In this document: positions 1 through 6,911 of the stretch, one piece after another
Layout: every line of letters begins with the position of its first letter
How positions within the stretch are numbered: position 1 is the stretch's first letter
NCBI GenBank assembly: GCA_036258055.1
Contig: DATAEK010000219.1
Location: 1 to 45,116 of the forward strand
Direction: 5' to 3'
From: DATAEK01 sp036258055
GTDB taxonomy: Bacteria; Acidobacteriota; Vicinamibacteria; Vicinamibacterales; 2-12-FULL-66-21
Length of the DNA stretch: 45,116 nucleotides
The notes under the pieces: generated by a model
The model's database searches: none
What the model was told of the DNA's origin: nothing
Seen by the model: the letters and a program-made list of their open reading frames with translations, nothing else
Program-made: the position numbers and the translations under genes

Positions 1-764
1 CCCTTGGCGATGTAGTCCTTTTGCTGAGCGGGGCTGAGGCGCTTGTCCTTGTACGCTTTCTCCCAGTAAAAGGTGGCAATCAGCTGATACCCCTGGGGGT
101 TCTTCGGGTCGAGGCTGGCCGCCTGTTGCAGCGCGTCCATCGTCTTCTCGAATTCGCCCTGGCGGTTGTAGAAGCCCGAAATGACTGTGTAAACCTGCGG
201 ATCGTTCGGCTTGACTTCCTTGGCCTTGAGCAGCATCTGCTCGGCCTCGTCGTAACGGCCCGCGTCCTCGTAAATCTTGGAGAGCGCGAAGTAGTTGTTC
301 GGTTCGTTGGGATCGACCTCTATCATCCGCTTGACGATCGGCTCGGCCTCGGCGGGGTTGTTCAGCTTCTCGGGTCCGTAAGCGTTGACGAGGTATTCCA
401 TCGCCAGCTTGCGCATCTTCGGATCCGGGTCCTTTTCAGCCGACTTCTTGTACCACTCGATGGCCTTCTGGATGTAGCTGTCGTTGGCCGCCTCGCCCGC
501 GCGCGCCGGCTTGTACAGGTTGTCGTAGCTGTTGGCGAGGTAGAAGAACGCCTGCGCGTAGTCGGGATCGTTCGAGACCACGTCCTCGTACTTGTCCGCA
601 GCCTTCTTCCAGTCCTGCGCGCTGTACATCGTGTTGCCGTCTTTGAACGACTTGCGCGCCTTGAGCGAGCTGTACGAGTACTTGCCACAGCCGGCAGTCG
701 CGAGGCTCAGACCGAGCACCAGCGCCAACGGGGCTCCCGATATCGACCGAAATCGAATCCTCAT
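1..764 (-). CDS. TPR-repeat lipoprotein (3' end outside window)
   Basis: At least 254 residues are visible; the C-terminus lies beyond base 1. The N-terminus has basic residues, a hydrophobic stretch (about residues 11-24) and a cysteine at 26 (context TAGC), read as a lipoprotein signal peptide although Leu is absent at -3. From about residue 35 it is a chain of tetratricopeptide-like helical repeats (DPDYAQAFFYLANSYDNL, DPNEPNNYFALSKIYEDAG, KPNDPQVYTVISGFYNRQ, LDPKNPQGYQLIATFY). TPR proteins act as protein-protein scaffolds; attached to a membrane this one could serve envelope assembly, but no partner is visible. Start: ATG at 764 preceded by AAGGAC. It is divergent from rel with about 290 bp between. 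Family call firm, function unknown. Confidence 0.85.
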   Translation of the reverse strand, partial: MRIRFRSISGAPLALVLGLSLATAGCGKYSYSSLKARKSFKDGNTMYSAQDWKKAADKYEDVVSNDPDYAQAFFYLANSYDNLYKPARAGEAANDSYIQKAIEWYKKSAEKDPDPKMRKLAMEYLVNAYGPEKLNNPAEAEPIVKRMIEVDPNEPNNYFALSKIYEDAGRYDEAEQMLLKAKEVKPNDPQVYTVISGFYNRQGEFEKTMDALQQAASLDPKNPQGYQLIATFYWEKAYKDKRLSPAQQKDYIAK

Positions 765-880
765 GCCTTGTGTCCTTCGAGCCCATCGGACGATCGGCGG
801 CGGGCCGGTCCGACAGCGGGTATTAGAATGAAGCCGAGTGCGTTGCGACGAATCCGGGAAATGGCCCACGCGCGGAAGGA

Positions 881-910
881 TTGCCGGCGCCCGAACCGGG
901 TCAGTATAGT
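881..910 (+). promoter_or_regulatory. candidate sigma70 promoter of rel
   Basis: TTGCCG (881-886), an 18-bp spacer, then TATAGT (905-910). This predicts a transcript starting near 917 with a leader of about 140 nt before rel. It lies in the 293-bp divergent region between the TPR lipoprotein gene and rel, which shows nothing else recognisable. Judged by eye only. Confidence 0.4.
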
Positions 911-1057
911 GAACCGAAAAACGCGGCGTCAACGGGCATCATCGCCGTCGTCCGCGCCTGAACGGCCGGGGCACGCGCCCGCCATTCGTTCCGGAAAACC
1001 ACGGTTCCTGCAGCGCTGGCCGCCCAGACGGCGTCCAAGTCTTTAGACACCGGAAAG

Positions 1058-3208
1058 ATGATTCGGTTCGAGGATCTCGTCGAAAAGGTCAGGGCCAATA
1101 ACCCCGAGGCCGACATCGAGCTCTTGAGGCGGGCCTATGTGTTCTCCGCCTTCGAGCACAAGGGACAGGTGCGCCATTCCGGCGAGCCCTACCTCGTCCA
1201 CCCGCTGGAGGTGGCCGACCAGCTGGCCGACATGAAGCTCGACGTCGTCGCCATCGCGGCGGGCCTGCTCCACGACATCGTCGAGGACACCCATACCCCG
1301 ATCGAGCGGATCGCCGAGCTCTTCGGCAAGGACGTGGCGCACGTTGTCGAGGGAGTGACGAAACTCGGCGCGATCTCCTTCTCGTCGAGTGAAGAGCGGC
1401 AGGCCGAGAACTTCCGCAAAATGCTCCTGGCGATGGTGGATGACATCCGCGTCATCCTGGTCAAGCTGGCCGATCGCCTCCACAACATGCGGACGCTCCA
1501 TCATCTGCCCGAAGAGCGCCGGATCAAGATCGCCCAGGAGACGCGGGACATCTACGCGCCTATCGCGAACCGGCTCGGGATGAGCAAGATCAAGAACGAG
1601 CTGGAGGAGCTGGCCTTCAAGTACCTGGAGCCCAAGTCCTACGAGTCGCTCCGCACGCGTGTGGAAAGCCGCCGGCGCGCAACCGAAGGCATGATCGAGG
1701 AGCTGAAGAAGACGATCACCGGGAAGCTCGCCGATGCCCAGGTCCCGGTAATGCAGATCGACGGCCGGATCAAACGGCTGTTCAGCATCCACCAGAAGCT
1801 CAAACGCCAGAAGATCGACCTCGATCAGGTCTACGACCTGGTAGCGCTGCGCATCGTCACGCAGTCGATCAAGGACTGCTACGCGGCGCTCGGCATCATC
1901 CACCAGACATGGTCGCCGGTGCCGGGCCGGATCAAGGACTTCATCGCGATGCCGCGGCCCAACGGCTATCAATCACTCCACACGTCGGTAGTCTCGGAGC
2001 GGGGATTCCCCTTCGAAGTGCAGATCCGAACCGCGGAGATGCACCGGCAAGCCGAGGAAGGCATCGCGGCGCACTGGAAGTACAAGGAGGGTCGCGTCGG
2101 CGCCGGACGAGACGAGCAGTACTTCCTCTGGCTGCGCCAGCTGCTCGAATGGCAGCAGGAAGTGCGCGATCCGCAGGAGTTCCTGCAGAACCTCAAGATC
2201 GAGCTGTATCCGGAGGAGGTGTACATCTTCACGCCGAAAGGCGAGGTGAAGGCGCTGCCACGCGACTCGACGCCCGTCGACTTCGCGTACGCGATTCACA
2301 CCGACGTCGGTCACCAGTGCGTCGGCGCGAGAGTCAACGGCAAGATGGTGCCGCTCCGCACCCGGCTCAGAAACGGGGACATCGTCGAGATCATCACGAC
2401 GCCCGGGCACAGGCCCAGCCGCGACTGGCTCAATCTCGTCACCACCTCGCGGGCGCGCAACAAGATCAAGCACTTCATCCACGCGGAGGAGAAGGTCCGC
2501 AGCAACGAGCTCGGTCGGAAGTTGTTCGAGAAGGAGGCGCGGCGCTTCGGGCTCAACATGAAGTTGCTGATCGAGAGCGAGAGCTTCGCGCGCACCGTCG
2601 CCGAGTATGGGATGCAGAAGCCCGAGGAGCTGTTCGCCTCGATCGGCTACGGCAAGCTGGCTGCGAAGGCCGTGCTTGCGAAGCTCGTGCCGCAGGATCA
2701 GCTCAAGGAGACGCCCGAAACCGGTATCGCCTCGGTCGTCAGACGGGTCCTCGGTACGGGTGACGAGAAGATCAAAGTGCGCGGCATCGACGATCTCATG
2801 GTGTTCCGCGCCCGGTGCTGCAATCCGATTCGCGGGGAGAAGATCGTCGGGTACATCACGCGTGGAAAGGGCGTGTCGGTCCATTCCGCCAGTTGCTCGA
2901 ACGTGGTCAATCTGCTGTACGACCCGGATCGGCGGATCGACGTCGAGTGGGACAAGGGATCGGACGGCACACCCTACACGGTTCGTCTCAGCATCCAGGT
3001 CGAAGACCGAAAGGGAATCCTCGCCGCCGTCAGCTCGAAGATCGCCGGGATCAACACGAACATCCGCAACGTCGAAGCGACCGTGGACGATCAGATGGGG
3101 CGGATTGACATGACCGTCGAGATCAGTGACGTCAAGCACCTGCAGAAGGTGATCAAGTCGCTACGGAGTATCGACGGTGTCGTGGACGTGGAGCGGGCGA
3201 GTCGGTGA
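1058..3208 (+). CDS. rel: bifunctional (p)ppGpp synthetase/hydrolase
   Basis: 716 aa, the usual length of long RelA/SpoT homologues. Order: HD hydrolase domain (about 25-180; HD at 72-73 in LLHDIVEDT), synthetase domain (about 235-345; GRIKDFIAMPRPNGYQSLHT), TGS domain (about 388-448), helical region, C-terminal ACT domain (about 645-716). The RIKD motif at 291-294 is of the RxKD type found in bifunctional enzymes, not the ExDD type of synthetase-only RelA, and the HD site is intact, so both making and removing (p)ppGpp is expected. Cytosolic and ribosome-associated. Start: ATG at 1058 after GGAAAG. A DksA-family gene, the usual partner of ppGpp at RNA polymerase in proteobacteria, lies 3 kb downstream. 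The large antisense frames are shadows. Confidence 0.97.
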   Translation: MIRFEDLVEKVRANNPEADIELLRRAYVFSAFEHKGQVRHSGEPYLVHPLEVADQLADMKLDVVAIAAGLLHDIVEDTHTPIERIAELFGKDVAHVVEGVTKLGAISFSSSEERQAENFRKMLLAMVDDIRVILVKLADRLHNMRTLHHLPEERRIKIAQETRDIYAPIANRLGMSKIKNELEELAFKYLEPKSYESLRTRVESRRRATEGMIEELKKTITGKLADAQVPVMQIDGRIKRLFSIHQKLKRQKIDLDQVYDLVALRIVTQSIKDCYAALGIIHQTWSPVPGRIKDFIAMPRPNGYQSLHTSVVSERGFPFEVQIRTAEMHRQAEEGIAAHWKYKEGRVGAGRDEQYFLWLRQLLEWQQEVRDPQEFLQNLKIELYPEEVYIFTPKGEVKALPRDSTPVDFAYAIHTDVGHQCVGARVNGKMVPLRTRLRNGDIVEIITTPGHRPSRDWLNLVTTSRARNKIKHFIHAEEKVRSNELGRKLFEKEARRFGLNMKLLIESESFARTVAEYGMQKPEELFASIGYGKLAAKAVLAKLVPQDQLKETPETGIASVVRRVLGTGDEKIKVRGIDDLMVFRARCCNPIRGEKIVGYITRGKGVSVHSASCSNVVNLLYDPDRRIDVEWDKGSDGTPYTVRLSIQVEDRKGILAAVSSKIAGINTNIRNVEATVDDQMGRIDMTVEISDVKHLQKVIKSLRSIDGVVDVERASR

Positions 3209-3366
3209 GCGGAGCGGTCTGGTTCCCGCGAGCGACGGCGATAGGGATCCGGCTGGACGAAACCTGTTGGTCTGGTGCCACGCGCGCCGCAGGCGCGCTC
3301 GCCGGAGCGGAGCGGGGCGACGGGGCCCCGCGAGCGACGGCGATGGGGGTCCGGCGGGGCGAAGCC
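3206..3366. repeat. imperfect duplicated intergenic element
   Basis: Two related copies of about 60 bp (3206-3263 and 3305-3366) share GGAGCGGAGCGG and the core GCGAGCGACGGCGAT, followed by diverged GGGRTCCGGC and GCGAARCC. Copy 1 begins at the rel stop codon. Between them is a hairpin, GCGCGCC-GCA-GGCGCGC (3282-3298). Looks like a dispersed intergenic repeat; seen only here in this window. Confidence 0.6.
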
Positions 3367-3372
3367 CCCCGG
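3351..3372. terminator. hairpin between convergent rel and ridA
   Basis: CCGGCGGGGC, loop GAA, then GCCCCCCGG: a nine-pair GC stem with one bulge, 4 bp beyond the ridA stop and after rel. No clear T tract, so a bidirectional terminator is inferred from position and stability only. Confidence 0.5.
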
Positions 3373-3375
3373 TGG

Positions 3376-3753
3376 TTAAAGCGCGGCGATGACGTCGATT
3401 TCGACGCGCGCGTCCTTCGGCAGCCTCGCGGCCTGCACCGTCGCCCGCGCCGGCGCCGGCGACGAGAAGTAGGTCCCGTAGATTTCGTTCACCGTCGCGA
3501 AGTCGTTCATGTCGGCGAGGTAGACCGTGCTCCGGACGACGTGATCGAACGACGCGCCGGCCGCCTTCAGAATCTCGCCGAGGTTGTGGAAGACCTGACG
3601 GGTCTGCGCGGCGATGTCGCCGGCGATCATGTTGCCGGTCGCAGGATCGATCGGAATCTGACCCGACACGAAGAGCAGGTTGCCTGCGCGGATGGCCTGA
3701 GAGTACGGTCCGATGGCCTTTGGGGCCGAGGATGTCGAGACAGCCTGACGCAT
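3376..3753 (-). CDS. ridA: RidA family enamine/imine deaminase
   Basis: 125 aa, full length for the YjgF/YER057c/UK114 family. Visible family features are PKAIGPYSQAI near the N-terminus, LLFVSGQIPIDPATG, and the C-terminal RATVQAARLPKDARVEID carrying the arginine that binds the substrate carboxylate. RidA hydrolyses reactive enamines/imines (such as 2-aminoacrylate released by PLP enzymes) and so protects cytosolic PLP enzymes. ATG at 3753, 16 bp after the rpmB stop, so the two are probably cotranscribed. Confident family call; the exact substrate range cannot be told from sequence. Confidence 0.93.
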   Translation of the reverse strand: MRQAVSTSSAPKAIGPYSQAIRAGNLLFVSGQIPIDPATGNMIAGDIAAQTRQVFHNLGEILKAAGASFDHVVRSTVYLADMNDFATVNEIYGTYFSSPAPARATVQAARLPKDARVEIDVIAAL

Positions 3754-3769
3754 GCGCTGCTCGACGCCG

Positions 3770-3961
3770 TCAGGCGGCCTTGACGACCTTGTTCGATCGC
3801 AGGCAGCGCGTGCACACGCGCAGGCGACGAATCCCGCCGTTCACCATCGCGCGGACGCGCTGAAGATTCGGCTCGAACCGACGGGCGGACACGTTGTGCG
3901 CGTGGCTGATATTGCGCCCGACGACGGGCCCTTTTCCGCAGATCTCGCAGCGTTTTGCCAT
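3770..3961 (-). CDS. rpmB: 50S ribosomal protein L28, zinc-binding form
   Basis: 63 aa. It starts MAKRCEICGKGPVVGRNISH, then RRFEPNLQRVR and RRLRVCTRCL, all typical of bacterial L28. Two CxxC pairs (C5/C8 and C50/C53) make it the zinc-ribbon (C+) form; many bacteria keep a zinc-free copy for zinc starvation, and none is seen here. Start ATG at 3961 with CAGGAACGG upstream. A weak -10-like TAACAT lies on this strand at 3991-3996. It precedes ridA by 16 bp. Confidence 0.96.
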   Translation of the reverse strand: MAKRCEICGKGPVVGRNISHAHNVSARRFEPNLQRVRAMVNGGIRRLRVCTRCLRSNKVVKAA

Positions 3962-4112
3962 TTGCCGTTCCTGGCGGCCTCGGCCGGCCCATGTTATGAG
4001 TCGGCGGTTCGGCCGTATTTCCGGGCGTCCTTCTGAGGCCGCCGCGGCTATGAGTCGAGTCGGGATCCCATGGCGCCGCCGGTAGCTGGCGGCACAAACG
4101 TCAGATTATAGC

Positions 4113-4820
4113 CTATCCGGGGATGATGAGGCCACTTCCGGGCTGCCGGTCGCCGGCACTCGGTGCTGCCAATTCGGAGCCGTGTGCTTCCTCAGTTGCC
4201 TGTCCCGCCGTCGCCATCATGCGGGAGATGAGCGACAGAAACACGGGATGCTCCTCGCCCTCGAGAGCCGAACTCGCCGTTCTTGCGCCGTGCTCGAGCC
4301 GTCTGAGCGCGACCGCCGCGTCCCGTTCCAGCCGTGATGTCTGCGCACCGCTTTCGCGAGTCAGTTCAGTGAGGCCCTGCCGCAACACCGTGACCAGCCG
4401 TTGCGCGGGAATGGACGCCGCCTGATGCTCGTAGATGATGCCTTTTCCGGCTGTCTCCAGCGTGCCGGCGAGCGCAGCCGCGGCCTCCGCGACGTCCTGA
4501 TCCATCAGTGTCGGCACCGCCCCGACTGCGTGACGGGCCGCGATCGCCTGGAAGTAGATCATCAGGCGGTACTGCCCTTCGCTAAGGTCGCTTACGAGTG
4601 GCAGGAAGAACCCCATGTCGCGGTCCCGCCGGCGCTGAACGACGGCCGCGGGATGTTGCTGTGCCGAGGACAGGTACGGACACGTCGGGGGACACCTGAT
4701 CTCGACGAGACGCTTCGTCCCGCAGCAGACCGAACAGATCGTCTGCTCGAGGGCCGGGCATTCCCTCCGTGCCTTCCGCTCCTCGCACAATGGGCAACGG
4801 TTGTGGGCAGCCATGACCAT
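4113..4820 (-). CDS. cysteine-rich protein with CCGTKR motif, function unknown
   Basis: 235 aa from ATG 4820 (ATG 4814 is also possible). An upstream in-frame extension to 4937 was rejected because GAGAG precedes 4820 and the extra residues look non-coding. The first 50 residues hold eight cysteines: CPLC, C21, CSVCCGTKR and CPPTCPYL. That is enough for two zinc sites or an Fe-S centre. The rest (about 60-235) is predicted helical with no motif I can name. The CSVCCGTKR...CPxxCPYL block recurs, to my recollection, in acidobacterial hypothetical proteins. No helix-turn-helix, membrane span or signal peptide is visible. Single gene, divergent from the next one. Function not assigned. Confidence 0.8.
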   Translation of the reverse strand: MVMAAHNRCPLCEERKARRECPALEQTICSVCCGTKRLVEIRCPPTCPYLSSAQQHPAAVVQRRRDRDMGFFLPLVSDLSEGQYRLMIYFQAIAARHAVGAVPTLMDQDVAEAAAALAGTLETAGKGIIYEHQAASIPAQRLVTVLRQGLTELTRESGAQTSRLERDAAVALRRLEHGARTASSALEGEEHPVFLSLISRMMATAGQATEEAHGSELAAPSAGDRQPGSGLIIPG

Positions 4821-5162
4821 CAGTCTCTCATGCTCTCGCGCGTCTGCGGATACCCGCCAAAAGCGTAATCGCGCACCAGAATTGTAATAAACCGGGCTCA
4901 GGATCGGCGTCGCGTGGAGATCCAACGCCAGCCTCATTTAGCGATGGACGCCGACACCGTCCTCAGATCGTGACCCTGCTCGAATCGTTAGCGCGAGTGA
5001 CCAATGCACCGGTAAGTCCGTGAAACCACGAGCAATTTGCGAAATCCTGGCTCTCTCAGGTTGGGGGAACATGAGTTGCATTATCCGCTGCAGAGGCCGC
5101 TCCACGTGGTCGCTCCGACCACAAAGTCGGGCGCGGCATCGGCCGATACGGGAGGCTGGGAC
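4821..5162. other. divergent intergenic region
   Basis: 342 bp between two divergent genes of unknown function. It has an AT-richer patch (4870-4895) with TACAAT on the minus strand as a weak -10 candidate for the Cys-rich gene, and a small hairpin GTGGTCG-CTC-CGACCAC at 5106-5122 upstream of the 5163 gene. No convincing ORF. Confidence 0.5.
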
Positions 5163-5750
5163 ATGGACCGTCCAGTCCTGCGCGAGCAGACAGCCGCCGA
5201 GTACTTCAAGGAGCTCGTCGAAGGTGCGCTGGTTCGACGACGAGTAGACGCCTGCGATCTGACTGAGTACTACCTCGTCAACCTCCTGTGTCAATACGTG
5301 CGATTCGACGCGCGCGGGTCCGTCGCACTCGACGAGCCTCTCGCGATCCAACTCGCTCGCGCTCTCGAGCGCGGCGGATCGGAGCAGCGCGCGCGCCTGC
5401 GCAGCCTCGGCGATTTTTCGCTCTTCATGTCCGGCTTTTTCTCCGACAGCTTTCGGCGCAGCCTGATCGACGTCGACTACTACAAATCGATGGGCGAGTA
5501 CGCGTACGGATCGCTGAGCCGCGCGGAGGACGACACCTTCGCGGAGGTTTTTGGCGAGCTCTCGCGCAAGTTCGTTGGGTTCATGGATGTGTTGTCGGAC
5601 ATCAGCGAACAAACCACCCTAGGATCGCGAACGGATGTGCTGCGCCTCTACGAGAAGTGGCTGCGGACCGGCAGTCAGCGGGACGGCCAGCGGTTGCTAG
5701 AGCACGGCATCCTGCCAAATCAATCCATCGGCAACCGGTTTCTTCAGTAG
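5163..5750 (+). CDS. hypothetical all-alpha protein
   Basis: 195 aa from ATG 5163, chosen because GGGAGG sits 7 nt upstream; an in-frame extension to 5037 has no ribosome site. The sequence begins MDRPVLREQTAAEYFKELVE and continues as amphipathic helices rich in Leu, Arg, Asp and Glu, with an aromatic block DVDYYKSMGEYAYGSLSRAE near the middle. No signal peptide, membrane span or cysteine cluster. I do not recognise a named family. It stands alone: divergent from the Cys-rich gene, with 472 bp before the DksA-family gene. Codon use resembles its neighbours, so it is probably a real cytosolic protein. Confidence 0.7.
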   Translation: MDRPVLREQTAAEYFKELVEGALVRRRVDACDLTEYYLVNLLCQYVRFDARGSVALDEPLAIQLARALERGGSEQRARLRSLGDFSLFMSGFFSDSFRRSLIDVDYYKSMGEYAYGSLSRAEDDTFAEVFGELSRKFVGFMDVLSDISEQTTLGSRTDVLRLYEKWLRTGSQRDGQRLLEHGILPNQSIGNRFLQ

Positions 5751-6222
5751 GGCAGAGGCAGGTCGCCAGAGGCAACGCCGAGCTGGAATACATCTCCAGC
5801 CGGCCGTGTTCTTAGTGCGTTCCTGCCTCACCGGTGCTGTGGTGCGTCATCCACGGCGCCCTGACCACCGTTCACCGACGAGGCGGGGTTGGGACCGAAC
5901 CGGGCAAGGGGGGTCCGGCGTCTAAAGCTGCAAGAGACGACGCCAGCGCTGCAGAGAAACGGAGCCAGGGGCTTGTAAACGATTGGCAAGGCTAAACATG
6001 GTTGACATCGGAGCAGCTTGCCGCGGTGCGTGACGCGGGGGTTGGGCCAGACCCTGACGGGTGCAGATCCCGCCTTCCCCCTCCCACCGACCCCGCGCAG
6101 AGACTTCACATCGCAGTCGCTTTGGTGTAACCTGTAGGGCTTTCTTACTGGCAGATTCATTGCATGACGGCCTGCAACTTCGGAAGCGGGCAAGCGGAGA
6201 GAGTGAAAGGAGCGGGACTAAT
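5751..6222. other. 472-bp region upstream of the DksA-family gene
   Basis: No credible gene: the 121-codon minus-strand frame has biased composition and no start signal. It must carry the promoter of the downstream gene, but I find no good -35/-10 pair. AAAGGAG at 6206-6212 is the ribosome site of the 6223 gene. Confidence 0.5.
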
Positions 6223-6678
6223 ATGAGCGTTCATAAATCGCCTGGCGGGCAGATGAATCGCGATCGCTATGCGGAGCTCAAGCGGATTCTCGAGGAGCGC
6301 CGCCGCGAGATCGTCAGCGAGGTCCACGAGAAGATTCGCGACGTGCGGACGGAGGGCGCCAACAGCCCGACGCACGGCGTGCTCGACGCGGCGGAGACCT
6401 CCGAAGCCGACATCCAGGACGACATCGAGTTCGCACTGATTCAGATGAAGGCGGAGACGCTGACCAAGATCGACGAAGCGCTCCGGCGGCTCGACGAGGG
6501 CACCTTCGGGTACTGCTTCGAGTGCGGCGAGGAAATCTCCGAGCGCCGGTTGCGGGCGCTGCCGTTCGCGGTCCGTTGCAAGGACTGCGAAGAGGCGCGC
6601 GAGATGGCGCAGCAGCGCGAGCGAGTGATCGCACAGCGGCGTGGAGCGGCCTCGCTGTTCATGGATATGCAGGGCTAA
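6223..6678 (+). CDS. DksA/TraR C4-type zinc-finger protein
   Basis: 151 aa. Start ATG 6223 with AAAGGAG 10 nt upstream; a longer in-frame reading from 6061 lacks one. Residues about 15-95 form a helical hairpin coiled coil (RYAELKRILEERRREIVSEV) and residues 98-122 the zinc finger (C98, C101, C119, C122), followed by a charged helix. DksA-family proteins insert the coiled coil into the RNA polymerase secondary channel and work with ppGpp on initiation. The tip region reads EADIQDDIEFA, so the acidic DxxDxA tip of E. coli DksA is not exact; whether it is a true DksA or a paralogue is open. A strong hairpin follows the stop, so it is probably monocistronic. Confidence 0.9.
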   Translation: MSVHKSPGGQMNRDRYAELKRILEERRREIVSEVHEKIRDVRTEGANSPTHGVLDAAETSEADIQDDIEFALIQMKAETLTKIDEALRRLDEGTFGYCFECGEEISERRLRALPFAVRCKDCEEAREMAQQRERVIAQRRGAASLFMDMQG

Positions 6679-6690
6679 CCCATCCGACGT

Positions 6691-6720
6691 CTCGCGGGCG
6701 ATTTCGACGTCGCCCGCGAG
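6691..6720 (+). terminator. hairpin after the DksA-family gene
   Basis: Perfect 11-bp stem CTCGCGGGCGA / TCGCCCGCGAG with an 8-nt loop, 12 bp past the stop codon, followed by TTCCTCG. Very stable; the short T tract makes efficiency uncertain. Confidence 0.65.
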
Positions 6721-6911
6721 TTCCTCGTGCTACATTTCGCCCCTCGGCAGGGCCCGGACGAACCGGGCCGTCGACGGGGTGATGGGCCCACCCCCGGGGC
6801 GTCGATCGCGCAGAGCCGCGCGGGAGCCGGAGCGGGACCTGCTCATTTCTACGCACATACGTCCGCGGTTACGCACGTTGCGAGTGGCCGCGGTGTCAGG
6901 AGGATCGCCTC

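Noticed and set aside
21..1046. 341-codon plus-strand frame covering the left edge
   Set aside because: It is antisense to the TPR lipoprotein, whose TPR pattern and lipobox are clear on the minus strand. The composition is that of a GC-rich shadow frame.
1973..3139. 388-codon minus-strand frame opposite rel
   Set aside because: It mirrors the third-position GC bias of rel, has no motif and no start signal. The same applies to the long shadows at 1043-1972, 11956-12855, 14427-15236, 15255-16241, 22831-23916, 26138-27460 and 26877-28307.
5828..6193. 121-codon minus-strand ORF in the gap before the DksA-family gene
   Set aside because: Low-complexity Pro/Arg/Gly composition, no ribosome site, and it covers the position where the promoter of the plus-strand gene must be.
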